From: Deltaproteobacteria bacterium
GTDB lineage: Bacteria > Desulfobacterota > Desulfomonilia > UBA1062
DNA: 64,000 bases
Direction of reading: 5' to 3'
Assembly (NCBI GenBank): GCA_018433775.1
Contig: JAHDQN010000037.1
Location: forward strand, 85,671 to 149,670
Position numbers and translations under genes: made by a program. This document shows positions 55,093 to 63,926 of the stretch, one piece after another; position 1 is the stretch's first letter, and each line of letters starts with the position of its first letter. Under the pieces are notes generated by a model. That model was not told the DNA's origin. It was given only the letters and a program-made list of their open reading frames with translations, and searched no databases.

Positions 55093-55830
55093 TCAGAGGT
55101 CTGCCATGAGCCGTTTCGCCCAGTCACTGAAGTAGCTCTCATCACAGACAGAGGCCTGGTCCAGAAGCGCCTTTGCCTGCTGCATGTTCTCGTCTCCTCC
55201 GGCCTCGATGAGGGCCTCGGCGAGGAAGACCTGGCCTTCGGCATCGTCAGGGTAGGCCTGGTTGTATTCCTTCAGGTATGATATGGCCTTCTCATTGTCG
55301 CTCAGCGGCCAGGGCAGCACGTACCAGAAACGGCCCAGAGCCTTGATGGGGCCGCCGGTCGTATAAGATTTGTCGATCTCGTAGGATTTTTCGAAGCTCG
55401 TCTGGGTCTTGTCCTTAAGCCCTTCCCTCAGGGCCGTGAGCACGCTCACTCCATCCGAGTAGTTGCCCACGGAGCATCCATACCAGAAATGGCCCTCCAC
55501 CCTGTCCGGATTGAGGGCAACGGCCTTCTCGCCATACATCATGCCCATCTTGCCGTACTGCTTGCAGATGCTCTCCCAGCCTTCGGCATTGCTTTCCTTT
55601 GCCTGGTTGCAGTATTCCCGATAAGAACGGGAGGCCTTCCATGCGGCATCATAACTGGCGGGGTCAGCCTCCGATGCCTGCGCATAGAGCTCAGCAGACT
55701 TCAGGAGATTGTCGAGCCCGCCCTGATCGTAGAGGGCGTCGGCCTGGGCCATGGTATCCTGCGCAGCGAGATACCCCGGTAGAACAACCGCGAACAGAAC
55801 GATCAAACCTTCAAAGAGAATTCTCCTCAT
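55093..55830 (-). CDS. Exported TPR-type protein
   Basis: The 245-residue protein has a signal peptide (ILFEGLIVLFAVVLPGYLAA, cleavage likely after AA-Q), then about four TPR-like helix pairs, including KEYNQAYPDDAEGQVFLAEAL. It also resembles short periplasmic proteins of the TPR 'SEL'-free type. The function is unknown. AAGGAGG lies nine bases before the ATG. It is flanked by gaps of about 200 bp and appears monocistronic. Confidence 0.75.
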   Translation of the reverse strand: MRRILFEGLIVLFAVVLPGYLAAQDTMAQADALYDQGGLDNLLKSAELYAQASEADPASYDAAWKASRSYREYCNQAKESNAEGWESICKQYGKMGMMYGEKAVALNPDRVEGHFWYGCSVGNYSDGVSVLTALREGLKDKTQTSFEKSYEIDKSYTTGGPIKALGRFWYVLPWPLSDNEKAISYLKEYNQAYPDDAEGQVFLAEALIEAGGDENMQQAKALLDQASVCDESYFSDWAKRLMADL

Positions 55831-56058
55831 GGTACTGAACCTCCTTCACACTATATTATATTGATAAATACTATTTCACTTTCGGGTGTTCTCAAGTGAA
55901 TACCTGCACAGCGGAAGGGGCATGGAGGCGGGGGGCCTGTATGCCCTTTCAGTGAGGGAAGAGTCCGGCCCCAAGGTAATCGGCCGGAGATGGCACAATG
56001 AGGGGTCGATTCACCGGAAAGCCGGCTTGACGTCGAGATTTTATGCTTGTCAAAAGGC

Positions 56059-56454
56059 ATGAATTGGCGTAGCAAAAAAAAGATGCAAAATGGGAATCCC
56101 TTTGCTCATGTCTCGAATGTAAAAGGGATTGCAGTCGATCTCCCTTTCTGCAGGTTCAGGTACGTCGCCATCGAGGGAGATTCAGGCAGAAGCTCCATAT
56201 CCGACAGCAAGGCAGCCGCACTCCCACGCCCCCACGACGAGGTGGAGAAGCGCGAGCCGCCCGTGCGGCGGATCGAGTATGCGCCCCCAGCACAGGTCAC
56301 GACCCTGGGCTCCGACCCCCTGGTGTCGAGCGCTTCGGTGATCCACGAGCTCTTCTTCGGGAGAATGCGTGCGGTCTCCCCGGGCACCCCGGGGTGGAGC
56401 GGTTACCCGGCCCTGAAGGATGAGGCCCCTCACGCCTTGGATCTCTATGTATAG
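56059..56454 (+). CDS. Hypothetical protein, doubtful
   Basis: The 131-residue frame has no membrane segment or known motif; it is rich in Ser, Pro and Arg with a mid-region EVEKREPPVRRIEYAPP. It lies 17 bp before the deacetylase gene on the same strand, which supports reality, but the start (ATG 56059 or 56083) has only a weak site and composition is ordinary for a chance frame in GC-rich DNA. Confidence 0.35.
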   Translation: MNWRSKKKMQNGNPFAHVSNVKGIAVDLPFCRFRYVAIEGDSGRSSISDSKAAALPRPHDEVEKREPPVRRIEYAPPAQVTTLGSDPLVSSASVIHELFFGRMRAVSPGTPGWSGYPALKDEAPHALDLYV

Positions 56455-56471
56455 CTGAAGGTGGGAATATA

Positions 56472-57488
56472 ATGATCGGTGTGGTTTCAGACCTGAGGTT
56501 CATGGATCACGAAACCGGCGGGTACCATCCCGAGAGTCCTTTGAGGGCTCAGTGTATCCACACCCTCTTCATCAGGGAGGATCCCGGGATCATGCTCGTC
56601 CAGCCGGCTGTCTCGCCGGTTGAAGACATCGTGCTCAACCACGGCAGGAGCTATGTCGAGTCCATAGCCCGTGCAGCGGGGAGAGGGTCGACAGTGAACC
56701 TCGATCCCGACACCGTGTGCTGTCCCGATTCATACGAGGTTTCCCTCCAGGCCGTGGGGTCCCTGATCAGCCTGTGCAGAATGGCGCTGGATCGCGGAAT
56801 CGAGGCAGGGTTCGCCTGTGTGAGGCCCCCCGGGCACCACGCGCGCAAAGACCGCGCCATGGGCTTCTGCCTGTTCAACAACGTGGCGATTGCCGCATCC
56901 AAGGCCATCCGGTCGTTCGGGGTCGAGCGGGTGGCGATCGTCGACTTCGATGTCCATCACGGTAACGGAACCCAGGAGAGCTTCTATGCGGACAACCGGG
57001 TGCTGTACTTCTCGACGCACCAATATCCCTTCTATCCGGGGACCGGAGCCCTGTCCGAGACCGGAACAGGGGAGGGCGCCGGGTATACCGTGAACTGTCC
57101 CCTGAGCGGGGGAAAGAACGACGGGCACTTCCTGGCCGTATACCGCCACATTCTCCAGCCCATCATCGAGGACTTCGAGCCTGGGCTGGTGCTGGTGTCC
57201 GCGGGCTTCGACGCCCATGCCATGGACCCCATCGGCGGCATGAGGCTCAGCTCGGATGGGTTTGCCGCGATAGCGGCCGTCATCCAGGAGGCTGCCCAAA
57301 ATGTAGGCGCACCGGTCGTGTATTCGCTCGAAGGCGGATATCATCTCGGTGCATTGAAGGAATCCGTGTCCCGGGTGGTGGAAATCCTCAAGGGAAATGC
57401 CACTCCCTCCATCGAACCGATGCCGTTTCCCGAGCTGGAGAATTTCATCAGAGTACACGGGCGGATATGGCCCCTGGCCGCGAGATAG
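56472..57488 (+). CDS. Histone-deacetylase-superfamily amidohydrolase
   Basis: The 338-residue protein matches AcuC/acetylpolyamine-amidohydrolase-type Zn hydrolases: RPPGHHARKDRAMGFC, zinc-binding DFDVHHGNGTQ, STHQYPFYPGTG and the closing SAGFDAHAMDP and GGY. These enzymes remove acetyl groups from lysine, polyamines or acetoin-related targets. A ribosome site (AAGGTGGG) precedes the ATG. The cyclic-nucleotide-binding gene starts 15 bp later on the same strand, so the two form an operon. Confidence 0.92.
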   Translation: MIGVVSDLRFMDHETGGYHPESPLRAQCIHTLFIREDPGIMLVQPAVSPVEDIVLNHGRSYVESIARAAGRGSTVNLDPDTVCCPDSYEVSLQAVGSLISLCRMALDRGIEAGFACVRPPGHHARKDRAMGFCLFNNVAIAASKAIRSFGVERVAIVDFDVHHGNGTQESFYADNRVLYFSTHQYPFYPGTGALSETGTGEGAGYTVNCPLSGGKNDGHFLAVYRHILQPIIEDFEPGLVLVSAGFDAHAMDPIGGMRLSSDGFAAIAAVIQEAAQNVGAPVVYSLEGGYHLGALKESVSRVVEILKGNATPSIEPMPFPELENFIRVHGRIWPLAAR

Positions 57489-57503
57489 AGGGTAAAGTTT
57501 CTC

Positions 57504-58259
57504 GTGGCTGATGCCGAAACGGCAAGTATGCTGGAACCCAGGATTATCGAGGCGGTGTCGGTAAAAGAATATCGTCCCGGAGAGGTTATCGTACGGGAGG
57601 GGGACACCAACGAATTCTTCTACGCGATTCTCCAGGGAGAGGTCCAGATCTACCAGATGGACAAACCCATCCGCATCCTCTCCGACCGCGACGTGTTCGG
57701 CCTCGAGAACTACTACCGGGGGATCCCCTACAGCACCACGGCCAAGGCCATGAAGCCCTCGCGCGTGGCCGCCTACGAGTCCGATGCAATCGAGGACATT
57801 GCCTTCAGCAAACCCGGACTGGTGAGCATGGTCCTGCGTTCGGCGTATCTCCAGCTGGAGCAGACCACCTCGGTGGCCGAGTCCAATATCCCCTACAGCG
57901 AGACGATCAACCTCGATGTCCGGGAGTTCGCCGACGGCGAGACCGTCATCGAAGAGGGGACGAACGGTACCGAGATATTCAAGCTCTACCAGACGGAGCA
58001 GGGGCTCGAGGTTCTCAGGAAAGGCGTGCGCATCGCCACGATCACGAAGCCTGGAGAGTACTTCGGCGAGATGAGCTTTATCCTCAACGAGCCGAGGAGC
58101 GCGACCATCCGCTCCCTGGGCAGAAGCGTGGTCGAGGTCCTTCCGGTTCACGAGGGGGGTCTGGAGAAGATCATCAGCGAAAACCCCGAGGTCGCCCACA
58201 AGATCATCTCTTCTCTTGCCCAGAGGCTCAAGCAGGCAAACCTTCTCATCGTCAAATAG
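57504..58259 (+). CDS. Tandem cyclic-nucleotide-binding domain protein
   Basis: The 251-residue protein has two CNB domains and no DNA-binding helix-turn-helix. The first (about residues 14-100) has a degenerate phosphate-binding cassette (FGLENYYRGIPYSTTAKA). The second (about 130-240) has a canonical one, GEMSFILNEPRSATI, with the Glu and Arg that hold cAMP or cGMP. It is a likely cytoplasmic sensor or regulatory subunit. It follows the deacetylase by 15 bp; the GTG start has a weak site. Confidence 0.82.
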   Translation: MADAETASMLEPRIIEAVSVKEYRPGEVIVREGDTNEFFYAILQGEVQIYQMDKPIRILSDRDVFGLENYYRGIPYSTTAKAMKPSRVAAYESDAIEDIAFSKPGLVSMVLRSAYLQLEQTTSVAESNIPYSETINLDVREFADGETVIEEGTNGTEIFKLYQTEQGLEVLRKGVRIATITKPGEYFGEMSFILNEPRSATIRSLGRSVVEVLPVHEGGLEKIISENPEVAHKIISSLAQRLKQANLLIVK

Positions 58260-58334
58260 AGCCCGATCGGGCGGTCAGGGCAGTCCATCAGTCCGCAGGT
58301 AAGGAAACTTCTTTTCAGGGAGGGAGAGCAGTCT

Positions 58335-59207
58335 TCAGGGGGTATCGTCTCCGGAATTCCGGCCCACTGATGGAGCGGGTCCGGCATCTGCGTACCCGTG
58401 CCCCGGCCCGTGCGATTTTTCTTCCAGCAGGGCCATGAACAGCTCGCGGTCACGGGCGGTTCCTGCCCGAGACCTGCCCGTGCTCAGCAGCGCCTCTCGG
58501 ATGGACGTCACCCTCGCAGAGAGCCTCTCGGTCCTGAGCGCCCTGATCGCGCGGTCGATGAACCATGAAGGGAGGTCCTCGTCATCGCGCGACGATTCTT
58601 TCTGGGCGCTTACGATCGCCCGCTTCTGTGTGGCCGGGATCTTATCGGGAAGCTTGGAGTGAAGGTTGCACGCAATAGCCACATCCGGCGTAAGACCGGC
58701 GAGAATATCCAGGGGAAGAGGGTCGGAGACACCGCCGTCCGTCAGGAGCCTGCCATCCAGCACCACCGGCTTGAAGATGCCGGGCATGGAGATACTTGCC
58801 ATGACCGCATCGACCAGGGGGCCGCGAGACAGGGGAACCGTCTCCCCGGTGAGGAGGTCGGTGGCCACCGCGACAAAGGAGATCGGGAGGTCTTCTATCC
58901 TGGTGTCTCCGAGCAGGGAGTGGAGAAATTTCCGTGCCTTCTTCCCTGCGAAGAGACCGGACACCGGGAACACGGGATCGGCATAGAAGCTCAGGGCATC
59001 CATGAACGAAAGACCCGAGATGAGCTCCTTGAAGGCATCCATGGCACCGCACGCATACATGGCCCCCACAGCAGCACCGGCGCTGGAGCCCACGATGATG
59101 TCGAGGGGAACCCCGTGCTCCTGAAGGACCTCAAGCACCCCGATGTGCGCGCCACCCATGGCTCCTCCGCTGTCCAATGCAACGCCGACGGTCACCTTTC
59201 TTTTCAT
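58335..59207 (-). CDS. Patatin-like phospholipase (RssA type)
   Basis: The 290-residue protein has the Ser-Asp dyad: GSSAG near residue 40 and DGGVSDPLP near residue 167. The N-terminal oxyanion region reads DSGGAMGGAHIG, where most patatins have GGGxRGxxHIG; Met replaces the usual Arg or Lys. Members hydrolyse lipid acyl esters; RssA-like ones are not well defined biologically. The start at 59207 is chosen on the conserved N-terminus. It is convergent with the cyclic-nucleotide gene. Confidence 0.88.
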   Translation of the reverse strand: MKRKVTVGVALDSGGAMGGAHIGVLEVLQEHGVPLDIIVGSSAGAAVGAMYACGAMDAFKELISGLSFMDALSFYADPVFPVSGLFAGKKARKFLHSLLGDTRIEDLPISFVAVATDLLTGETVPLSRGPLVDAVMASISMPGIFKPVVLDGRLLTDGGVSDPLPLDILAGLTPDVAIACNLHSKLPDKIPATQKRAIVSAQKESSRDDEDLPSWFIDRAIRALRTERLSARVTSIREALLSTGRSRAGTARDRELFMALLEEKSHGPGHGYADAGPAPSVGRNSGDDTP

Positions 59208-59345
59208 GAGGTCTTCTCTCCCGGATAACATCTCTGAAATCAATCAGGGACAGGCAGACCGGAATCCCGGGCATCAGCCCTTCTCAGGAAGACGGGAATG
59301 ACGGCGGGAATAAAGAATATGATGTGATATTCCGAGTTATTCTCC

Positions 59346-60740
59346 ATGGACGTTTTCTGGTATGGAGGCCCTGTCCCCGCCGGCGTGGCAGGGGTCAGAC
59401 AGACGGAGACCCTTGATGGTGTCCCTGAGAAGAGCCTGCTCTTCCTCGACGACAGGGGCCGTGTCCAGTGGGATGCGATCCGTGGCCAGCGGGCCTATCT
59501 CGTGTCCGACCTTCCCATATCCACACCCCTGCCCGAGCAGGTCGTTGGAGTGATACCGCGCGATGCCATGGTCATCCAGGCCATTGTCACCCTGTATACC
59601 GAGATGCGCGAGTCCTATGACATCGGCGACAAACTCATCCGGTCGCTCAATGAAAAGGAGCTCGCCATTCAGGAAAAGCAGAAGACCATGCTGCGGGACA
59701 GCAAACGCTACAAAGCCATCATCAGGAATGCCACCGATCTGATCTTCGCTCTGGGCCCCACCGGCAAGATCATGTTCTGCAATGAAACCGTGCAAAACTA
59801 TCTGGCCCATGGCCACAAACCGGTCACCGGACGGGCGCTCGTGGATTATGTGGTGGACGATGACAAGGACCCGGTCCGCGACATGGTCTTAAGCGGTTTT
59901 CGCAAGGGCGTGCCCTCCAAGATCGAGGCGAGGTTCCGTCTCGCCGGGGGAAAAACCGGGATATTCTCGTGCTTGAGCACGCCCCTGGCCGAAGACGGGC
60001 ACATCTATGCGCTCTCGATCATCGGGCGCGACATCACCGACATCCGGGCCATGCAGCACCGGCTCTCTCTGCAGGCAAAGGACCTCACGCTCATGATCAA
60101 CGGGCTCTCCCACGAGCTGAGAAACCCGCTGACCGTGATCGGTGCCTACACGAAGAGGATCGAGAAAAATGATAACGGCCTGAACACGGATCTCATGGGC
60201 ACAGCACTCTCCGGCATCCACTCCTCAATCCGGAGGATCGAGGAAATGATCGTGAGGATCGAGCAGTACGAGACCATGGTGAACAGGAGACTCGCCTATG
60301 CCCGGACAAACCTGTGCCTCCTGATCTCAGAGGTGATTTCCCGGCATCCCGCTGCTCCCGAGGTAGTCATCGAAGGCGAAGAGGAGATCATGGCCTATAC
60401 CGATGCATGCCATGTGCAGGCGGCATTCTCGAGGATTCTGGACAATGCCGTTGAAACCGGTTCGGAGAGACTTCTCGTCACCCTTTCCGGCCATGACGGG
60501 TATGCTTCCATCTCCCTGAGGGATTACGGCCCCGGCGTGCATGAGGACATCGAGACGATCTTTGCACCGTTCACCTCTTCCGACCCCATGAAGATCGGAC
60601 TCGGACTCACGGAGGCGCGCATCGCCATGGCCAAGATAGGATCACACATCGAGGTGGTCCCCCAGGCGTATCCGGGCGCGGTCTTTACCTTGAAGATCCT
60701 CATGGACCGCAGGAACACCATCAGGGACGAGGCGGTATGA
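59346..60740 (+). CDS. Soluble PAS-domain histidine kinase
   Basis: The 464-residue protein has an N-terminal unclassified part, a PAS domain (about residues 115-225; YKAIIRNATDLIFALGPTGKI), then the H-box GLSHELRNPLTVIGAY (about 253-268), an N-box with ILDNAVETG, and ATP-lid motifs DYGPGVHED and GLGLTEA. It has no membrane segment, so the signal is intracellular. No response regulator gene is adjacent; the partner must be elsewhere. Confidence 0.9.
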   Translation: MDVFWYGGPVPAGVAGVRQTETLDGVPEKSLLFLDDRGRVQWDAIRGQRAYLVSDLPISTPLPEQVVGVIPRDAMVIQAIVTLYTEMRESYDIGDKLIRSLNEKELAIQEKQKTMLRDSKRYKAIIRNATDLIFALGPTGKIMFCNETVQNYLAHGHKPVTGRALVDYVVDDDKDPVRDMVLSGFRKGVPSKIEARFRLAGGKTGIFSCLSTPLAEDGHIYALSIIGRDITDIRAMQHRLSLQAKDLTLMINGLSHELRNPLTVIGAYTKRIEKNDNGLNTDLMGTALSGIHSSIRRIEEMIVRIEQYETMVNRRLAYARTNLCLLISEVISRHPAAPEVVIEGEEEIMAYTDACHVQAAFSRILDNAVETGSERLLVTLSGHDGYASISLRDYGPGVHEDIETIFAPFTSSDPMKIGLGLTEARIAMAKIGSHIEVVPQAYPGAVFTLKILMDRRNTIRDEAV

Positions 60741-61072
60741 GCCGAATCTGAAGAAAATCATCTTTCAGACCGCACTTCTTTGACCACCCTTCATGTGTTA
60801 TACATGATACCAATCAATGGAATGGACCCGGGGCAAGCCCTTCGACCCGGTTGAAGCCGCGAGCTTAAGGAAAATATGACCATTCCTTGGGTTCTATTCC
60901 ATCTCGTTCCCGTCTTTAGGAAGCGGATGCGAAGGAGGAATCGATGGCATGAACCTTCAACGTCAAGCCCTGGACCCTCTTCCGCCGCAAACAGCGGGAA
61001 TGTGACCCCACCTTCCAAGTCCTTCAACATGCGGACTTTAGAAGGAGGACTCAAACAACGCAAGGAGGCTGT
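60741..61072. other. Long leader/gap before the MBL gene
   Basis: About 330 bp with no gene. It holds three AAGGAGG-type sites (near 60930, 61031 and 61061), one of which precedes a 17-codon frame (ATG near 60950). The last is the real MBL ribosome site. A TTGACC-17-CATGAT promoter candidate lies near 60780. Confidence 0.4.
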
Positions 61073-61765
61073 ATGGGTACTGCCGAACCGGTATGCGACG
61101 GTGTCTATCTGGTGGGTGGCGCGGGCATTTCTCACATGCAGGACGCCATGGCGTTCGTCATCGACTGCGGCGACGAGCTGGTGATGATCGACTCCGGGGC
61201 GGGCAGGGGAGCCCGGGCTCTGGAGGCCAATGTGCGCTCCATACCGGGCGGCCCGAAACGGGTGTCCTACCTGATCCTGACCCACTGCCACGTGGACCAC
61301 ATCGGGTCGGCCCGGTATCTCCGGGAGATCTTCGGGTGCACGGTGGTCGCCCACGACCTCGACGCCGAGGCCATAGAGTCCGGAGACCCGGTGGTAACGG
61401 CCGCGTCCTGGTACAACACCACGTTGCCCGAAACCCCGGTGGACAGGCGCATTTACGGCGGGCATGAGGTCATCCTCGCAGGCGGCAGGGAGATCCACTG
61501 TATCCACACCCCGGGACACACCCCTGGCTCGATCTCAGTCTATCTCGATATCGAGGGCAAGCGGGTCCTGTTCGGACAGGACATCCACGGCCCCTTCAGC
61601 GACGATTTCAACTCCGACATCGGCCGGTGGAGGCAGTCGATGGAGCGGCTCATGGAGCTCGAAGCGGATATCCTGTGCGAGGGCCACTTCGGAATCTTCA
61701 CCGGAAAGGAGCGGGCAAGGGACTATATCCGGGGCTATCTCGACCAATATGCACATGAATACTGA
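61073..61765 (+). CDS. Metallo-beta-lactamase-fold hydrolase
   Basis: The 230-residue protein has the metal motif THCHVDHIG (residues 70-78), the later HTPGHTPGS and Asp in FGQDIHGP, so it should bind two metals. The fold covers lactonases, thioesterases, glyoxalases and others; this one lacks features for a finer name. The AAGGAGGC site seven bases before the ATG supports the start. It is probably a single-gene transcript. Confidence 0.88.
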   Translation: MGTAEPVCDGVYLVGGAGISHMQDAMAFVIDCGDELVMIDSGAGRGARALEANVRSIPGGPKRVSYLILTHCHVDHIGSARYLREIFGCTVVAHDLDAEAIESGDPVVTAASWYNTTLPETPVDRRIYGGHEVILAGGREIHCIHTPGHTPGSISVYLDIEGKRVLFGQDIHGPFSDDFNSDIGRWRQSMERLMELEADILCEGHFGIFTGKERARDYIRGYLDQYAHEY

Positions 61766-61879
61766 TCACTGCGGTCATCTTTAATCAACCGGCGCCGTTT
61801 GTACGTGATGCGATCGGCCTGGTCCGAGGAAAAGGTCCTCACGATCGTACGCTGTTACAGACGGCCGGAGGGTTCCGGG

Positions 61880-63100
61880 TCAGTGCCCGGTCGTCTCCAT
61901 CAGGGCATCTGCCCATCCCAGGGCGTGGAAGTAGATCGCGGGCAGCTTCTCCGTATCAATGCCCAGGGCGGAGCCCAGGGAGATCACATCGCCCCAGTTG
62001 CCCCGTTCGTAGCTCTCGGCCAGCCTCAGGTACGAGCTCAGAAAACCTTTTCCATCGAGCAGTGCAGCCTTGATCTCATGCGACAGGGGCAATTTTTCCA
62101 GTACGTGCTCCATGGGAGACTCCAGGATGGCGTCGATCAGCGAGAAGAGGCCCAAGGTAAAGAGCTGGGACGGATCGGTGCGGCCCGGCTTGAGTGCCCC
62201 GAGACTCTCGCAGAGCTTGGCCCTGATGACCGAGCTCTTGAGGAGCTCGTCCGGTTTGTCCTGGCTGAGCTCGGACATGATGATCACCGAGAGGAAGCTC
62301 TTGATTCCTTTCTCCCCGAGCATGAGGATGGCGTGCTTGATGGAGGTGATCTCGTTCAGCCTCCGGAAAAACGGCGAGTTCATGTAGCACAGGAGCTTGT
62401 AGGAGATTCCCACGTCCCGCTCGATGAGCTTTCGCATCTCGTTCACCCGGAAGTCATCGTTGCCGGCCTCTGCCATGATCTGCAGGAGGTTCATCTTGAG
62501 GATGGGTATTTCCGTCTCACGCATGAGCTCGGGCCTGCTGAAAAAGTATCCCTGAAAATAGGTGAAGCCCAGATCCAGGGCAGTCCTGAACTGCTCCATG
62601 GTCTCCACCTTTTCCGCCAGCAGGATGCAGCCGTTGCGGGATAAGACCTCGACATACTTGCGGATGGTATCCATGTCGGTGTTGAGAAAGTCGATTTTGA
62701 TGATGTCGGCCAGCTGAATCAGCCCCAGCAGTTCCCTGCGATAGGTGAAGTCGTCCAACGCTATCTGGTAGCCTGCGGAGGAAAGCTCTGCGCAGCATTG
62801 CAGAAAGGGCGCGTCCGGATGCACGTCCTCCAGGATCTCGATAGTGGTGATCTGCGGGGGGAAGAGCTGCGGAATCCCCAGATGTATCAGCTCCGGGGTA
62901 AAGTTGATGAAGGCGCGCTTGCCGCCGGTTATCTGCTCGATGTCCGAGGAGAAGAAGGTGCTTGAAAGCACCCGCGAGGTGGCGCTGTTGCCGTCGATAT
63001 CCGGGAAGAAGTTCGCTATCCCGTCCCGGAAGAGGAGCTCGTAGGCATGGATCGTCTTCTCCCGGGAGAAAATCGGCTGACGTGCTAAATATACATTCAT
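61880..63100 (-). CDS. EAL-HDOD signalling protein (YuxH-like)
   Basis: The 406-residue protein starts MNVYLARQPIFSREKTIHAYELLFR, the usual opening of YuxH-type proteins. Residues 1-190 are a degenerate EAL domain: DDFTYRRE stands where an active phosphodiesterase has DDFG-x-G. Residues 200-400 are HDOD (SYKLLCYMNSPFF). It is probably a non-catalytic c-di-GMP binding or protein-binding hub. The frame is open further upstream but 63100 matches the family start. It is convergent with the MBL gene. Confidence 0.88.
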   Translation of the reverse strand: MNVYLARQPIFSREKTIHAYELLFRDGIANFFPDIDGNSATSRVLSSTFFSSDIEQITGGKRAFINFTPELIHLGIPQLFPPQITTIEILEDVHPDAPFLQCCAELSSAGYQIALDDFTYRRELLGLIQLADIIKIDFLNTDMDTIRKYVEVLSRNGCILLAEKVETMEQFRTALDLGFTYFQGYFFSRPELMRETEIPILKMNLLQIMAEAGNDDFRVNEMRKLIERDVGISYKLLCYMNSPFFRRLNEITSIKHAILMLGEKGIKSFLSVIIMSELSQDKPDELLKSSVIRAKLCESLGALKPGRTDPSQLFTLGLFSLIDAILESPMEHVLEKLPLSHEIKAALLDGKGFLSSYLRLAESYERGNWGDVISLGSALGIDTEKLPAIYFHALGWADALMETTGH

Positions 63101-63329
63101 GGTCCGTGTCCTGTCGCCCCTTTCGTATGTGGCTGACGATGTCTCATAAAAATTTGGTTCAAGGGGTAACCCATGTATCGGTGAACAGGGTTCACATCTT
63201 GAGAAAAGTACCCGCATCATCGAGCCGGAGACAACAATGACTGCTATTGGCTGTTGACAGCCGAACCCCTGGGATTTATGCAGAAATGGCTGGAAGAGAA
63301 AAAACGAGCGGGGAGAATGAAAACCGCAC

Positions 63330-63752
63330 ATGAGTATGCAGGAACCGACCGGATGGCTGACGGCGCTGGCACTTATGGCCGCATTTTCCACCTTTTTGCT
63401 CAAGCAGATCGGCAGGGAATACGTTAAAGAGCTTTCCCGCGAATACGCGGACTTCACAGACGCCTACCGGCGCTTCATGAAGTTCATGGTCGGCCGGCAC
63501 CGGGTCTTCGGCGCGGCAACCCTGATCGTCCTCGCGGCGCATGCATATCCGGTTCTCGCCGGTTCGTTCATCTCTGCAAGCGGGCTCATCGCGGCTTTTG
63601 CTCTGATCTCAGCAGCCGTGACTGGTGTCTGGCTGTTCTACGGGAAGAAGAGCCTGCGCACCGGGTTGTTGTCAGCGCACAGGGCCCTGGCGTTTGTGCT
63701 GCTTCTCGCCGTGATCCTTCACCTCTTCTTCACGGGTATGATCGCCTTCTGA
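63330..63752 (+). CDS. Four-helix membrane protein, possibly cytochrome b-like
   Basis: The 140-residue protein has four hydrophobic segments. Histidines at segment ends (RHRVFGAATLIVLAAHAY and SAHRALAFVLLLAVILHLFF) are spaced as in small di-heme membrane cytochromes, so heme binding is possible. The first segment is followed by a charged loop KQIGREYVKELSREYADF. The function is unknown. The minus-strand EAL-HDOD frame upstream is divergent. Confidence 0.7.
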   Translation: MSMQEPTGWLTALALMAAFSTFLLKQIGREYVKELSREYADFTDAYRRFMKFMVGRHRVFGAATLIVLAAHAYPVLAGSFISASGLIAAFALISAAVTGVWLFYGKKSLRTGLLSAHRALAFVLLLAVILHLFFTGMIAF

Positions 63753-63926
63753 TGGGTACGGTCCTCCGGCACCCGGGCGATACCGGGGCCGGATTCGACG
63801 TCGAGCCGGGGAATCGCCAGCCCGAGGGCGGACTGAGAAGTCCCTGTAACACCAAAAAATGGTAGTGGGTCAGTTTGAAATAATCCATCATTGATATGCT
63901 TAACCGGTCATGCTATCATTCCAGGT

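Noticed and set aside
60950..61003. 17-codon frame with a good ribosome site in the MBL leader
   Set aside because: Too short to judge; retained only as a note on the gap.
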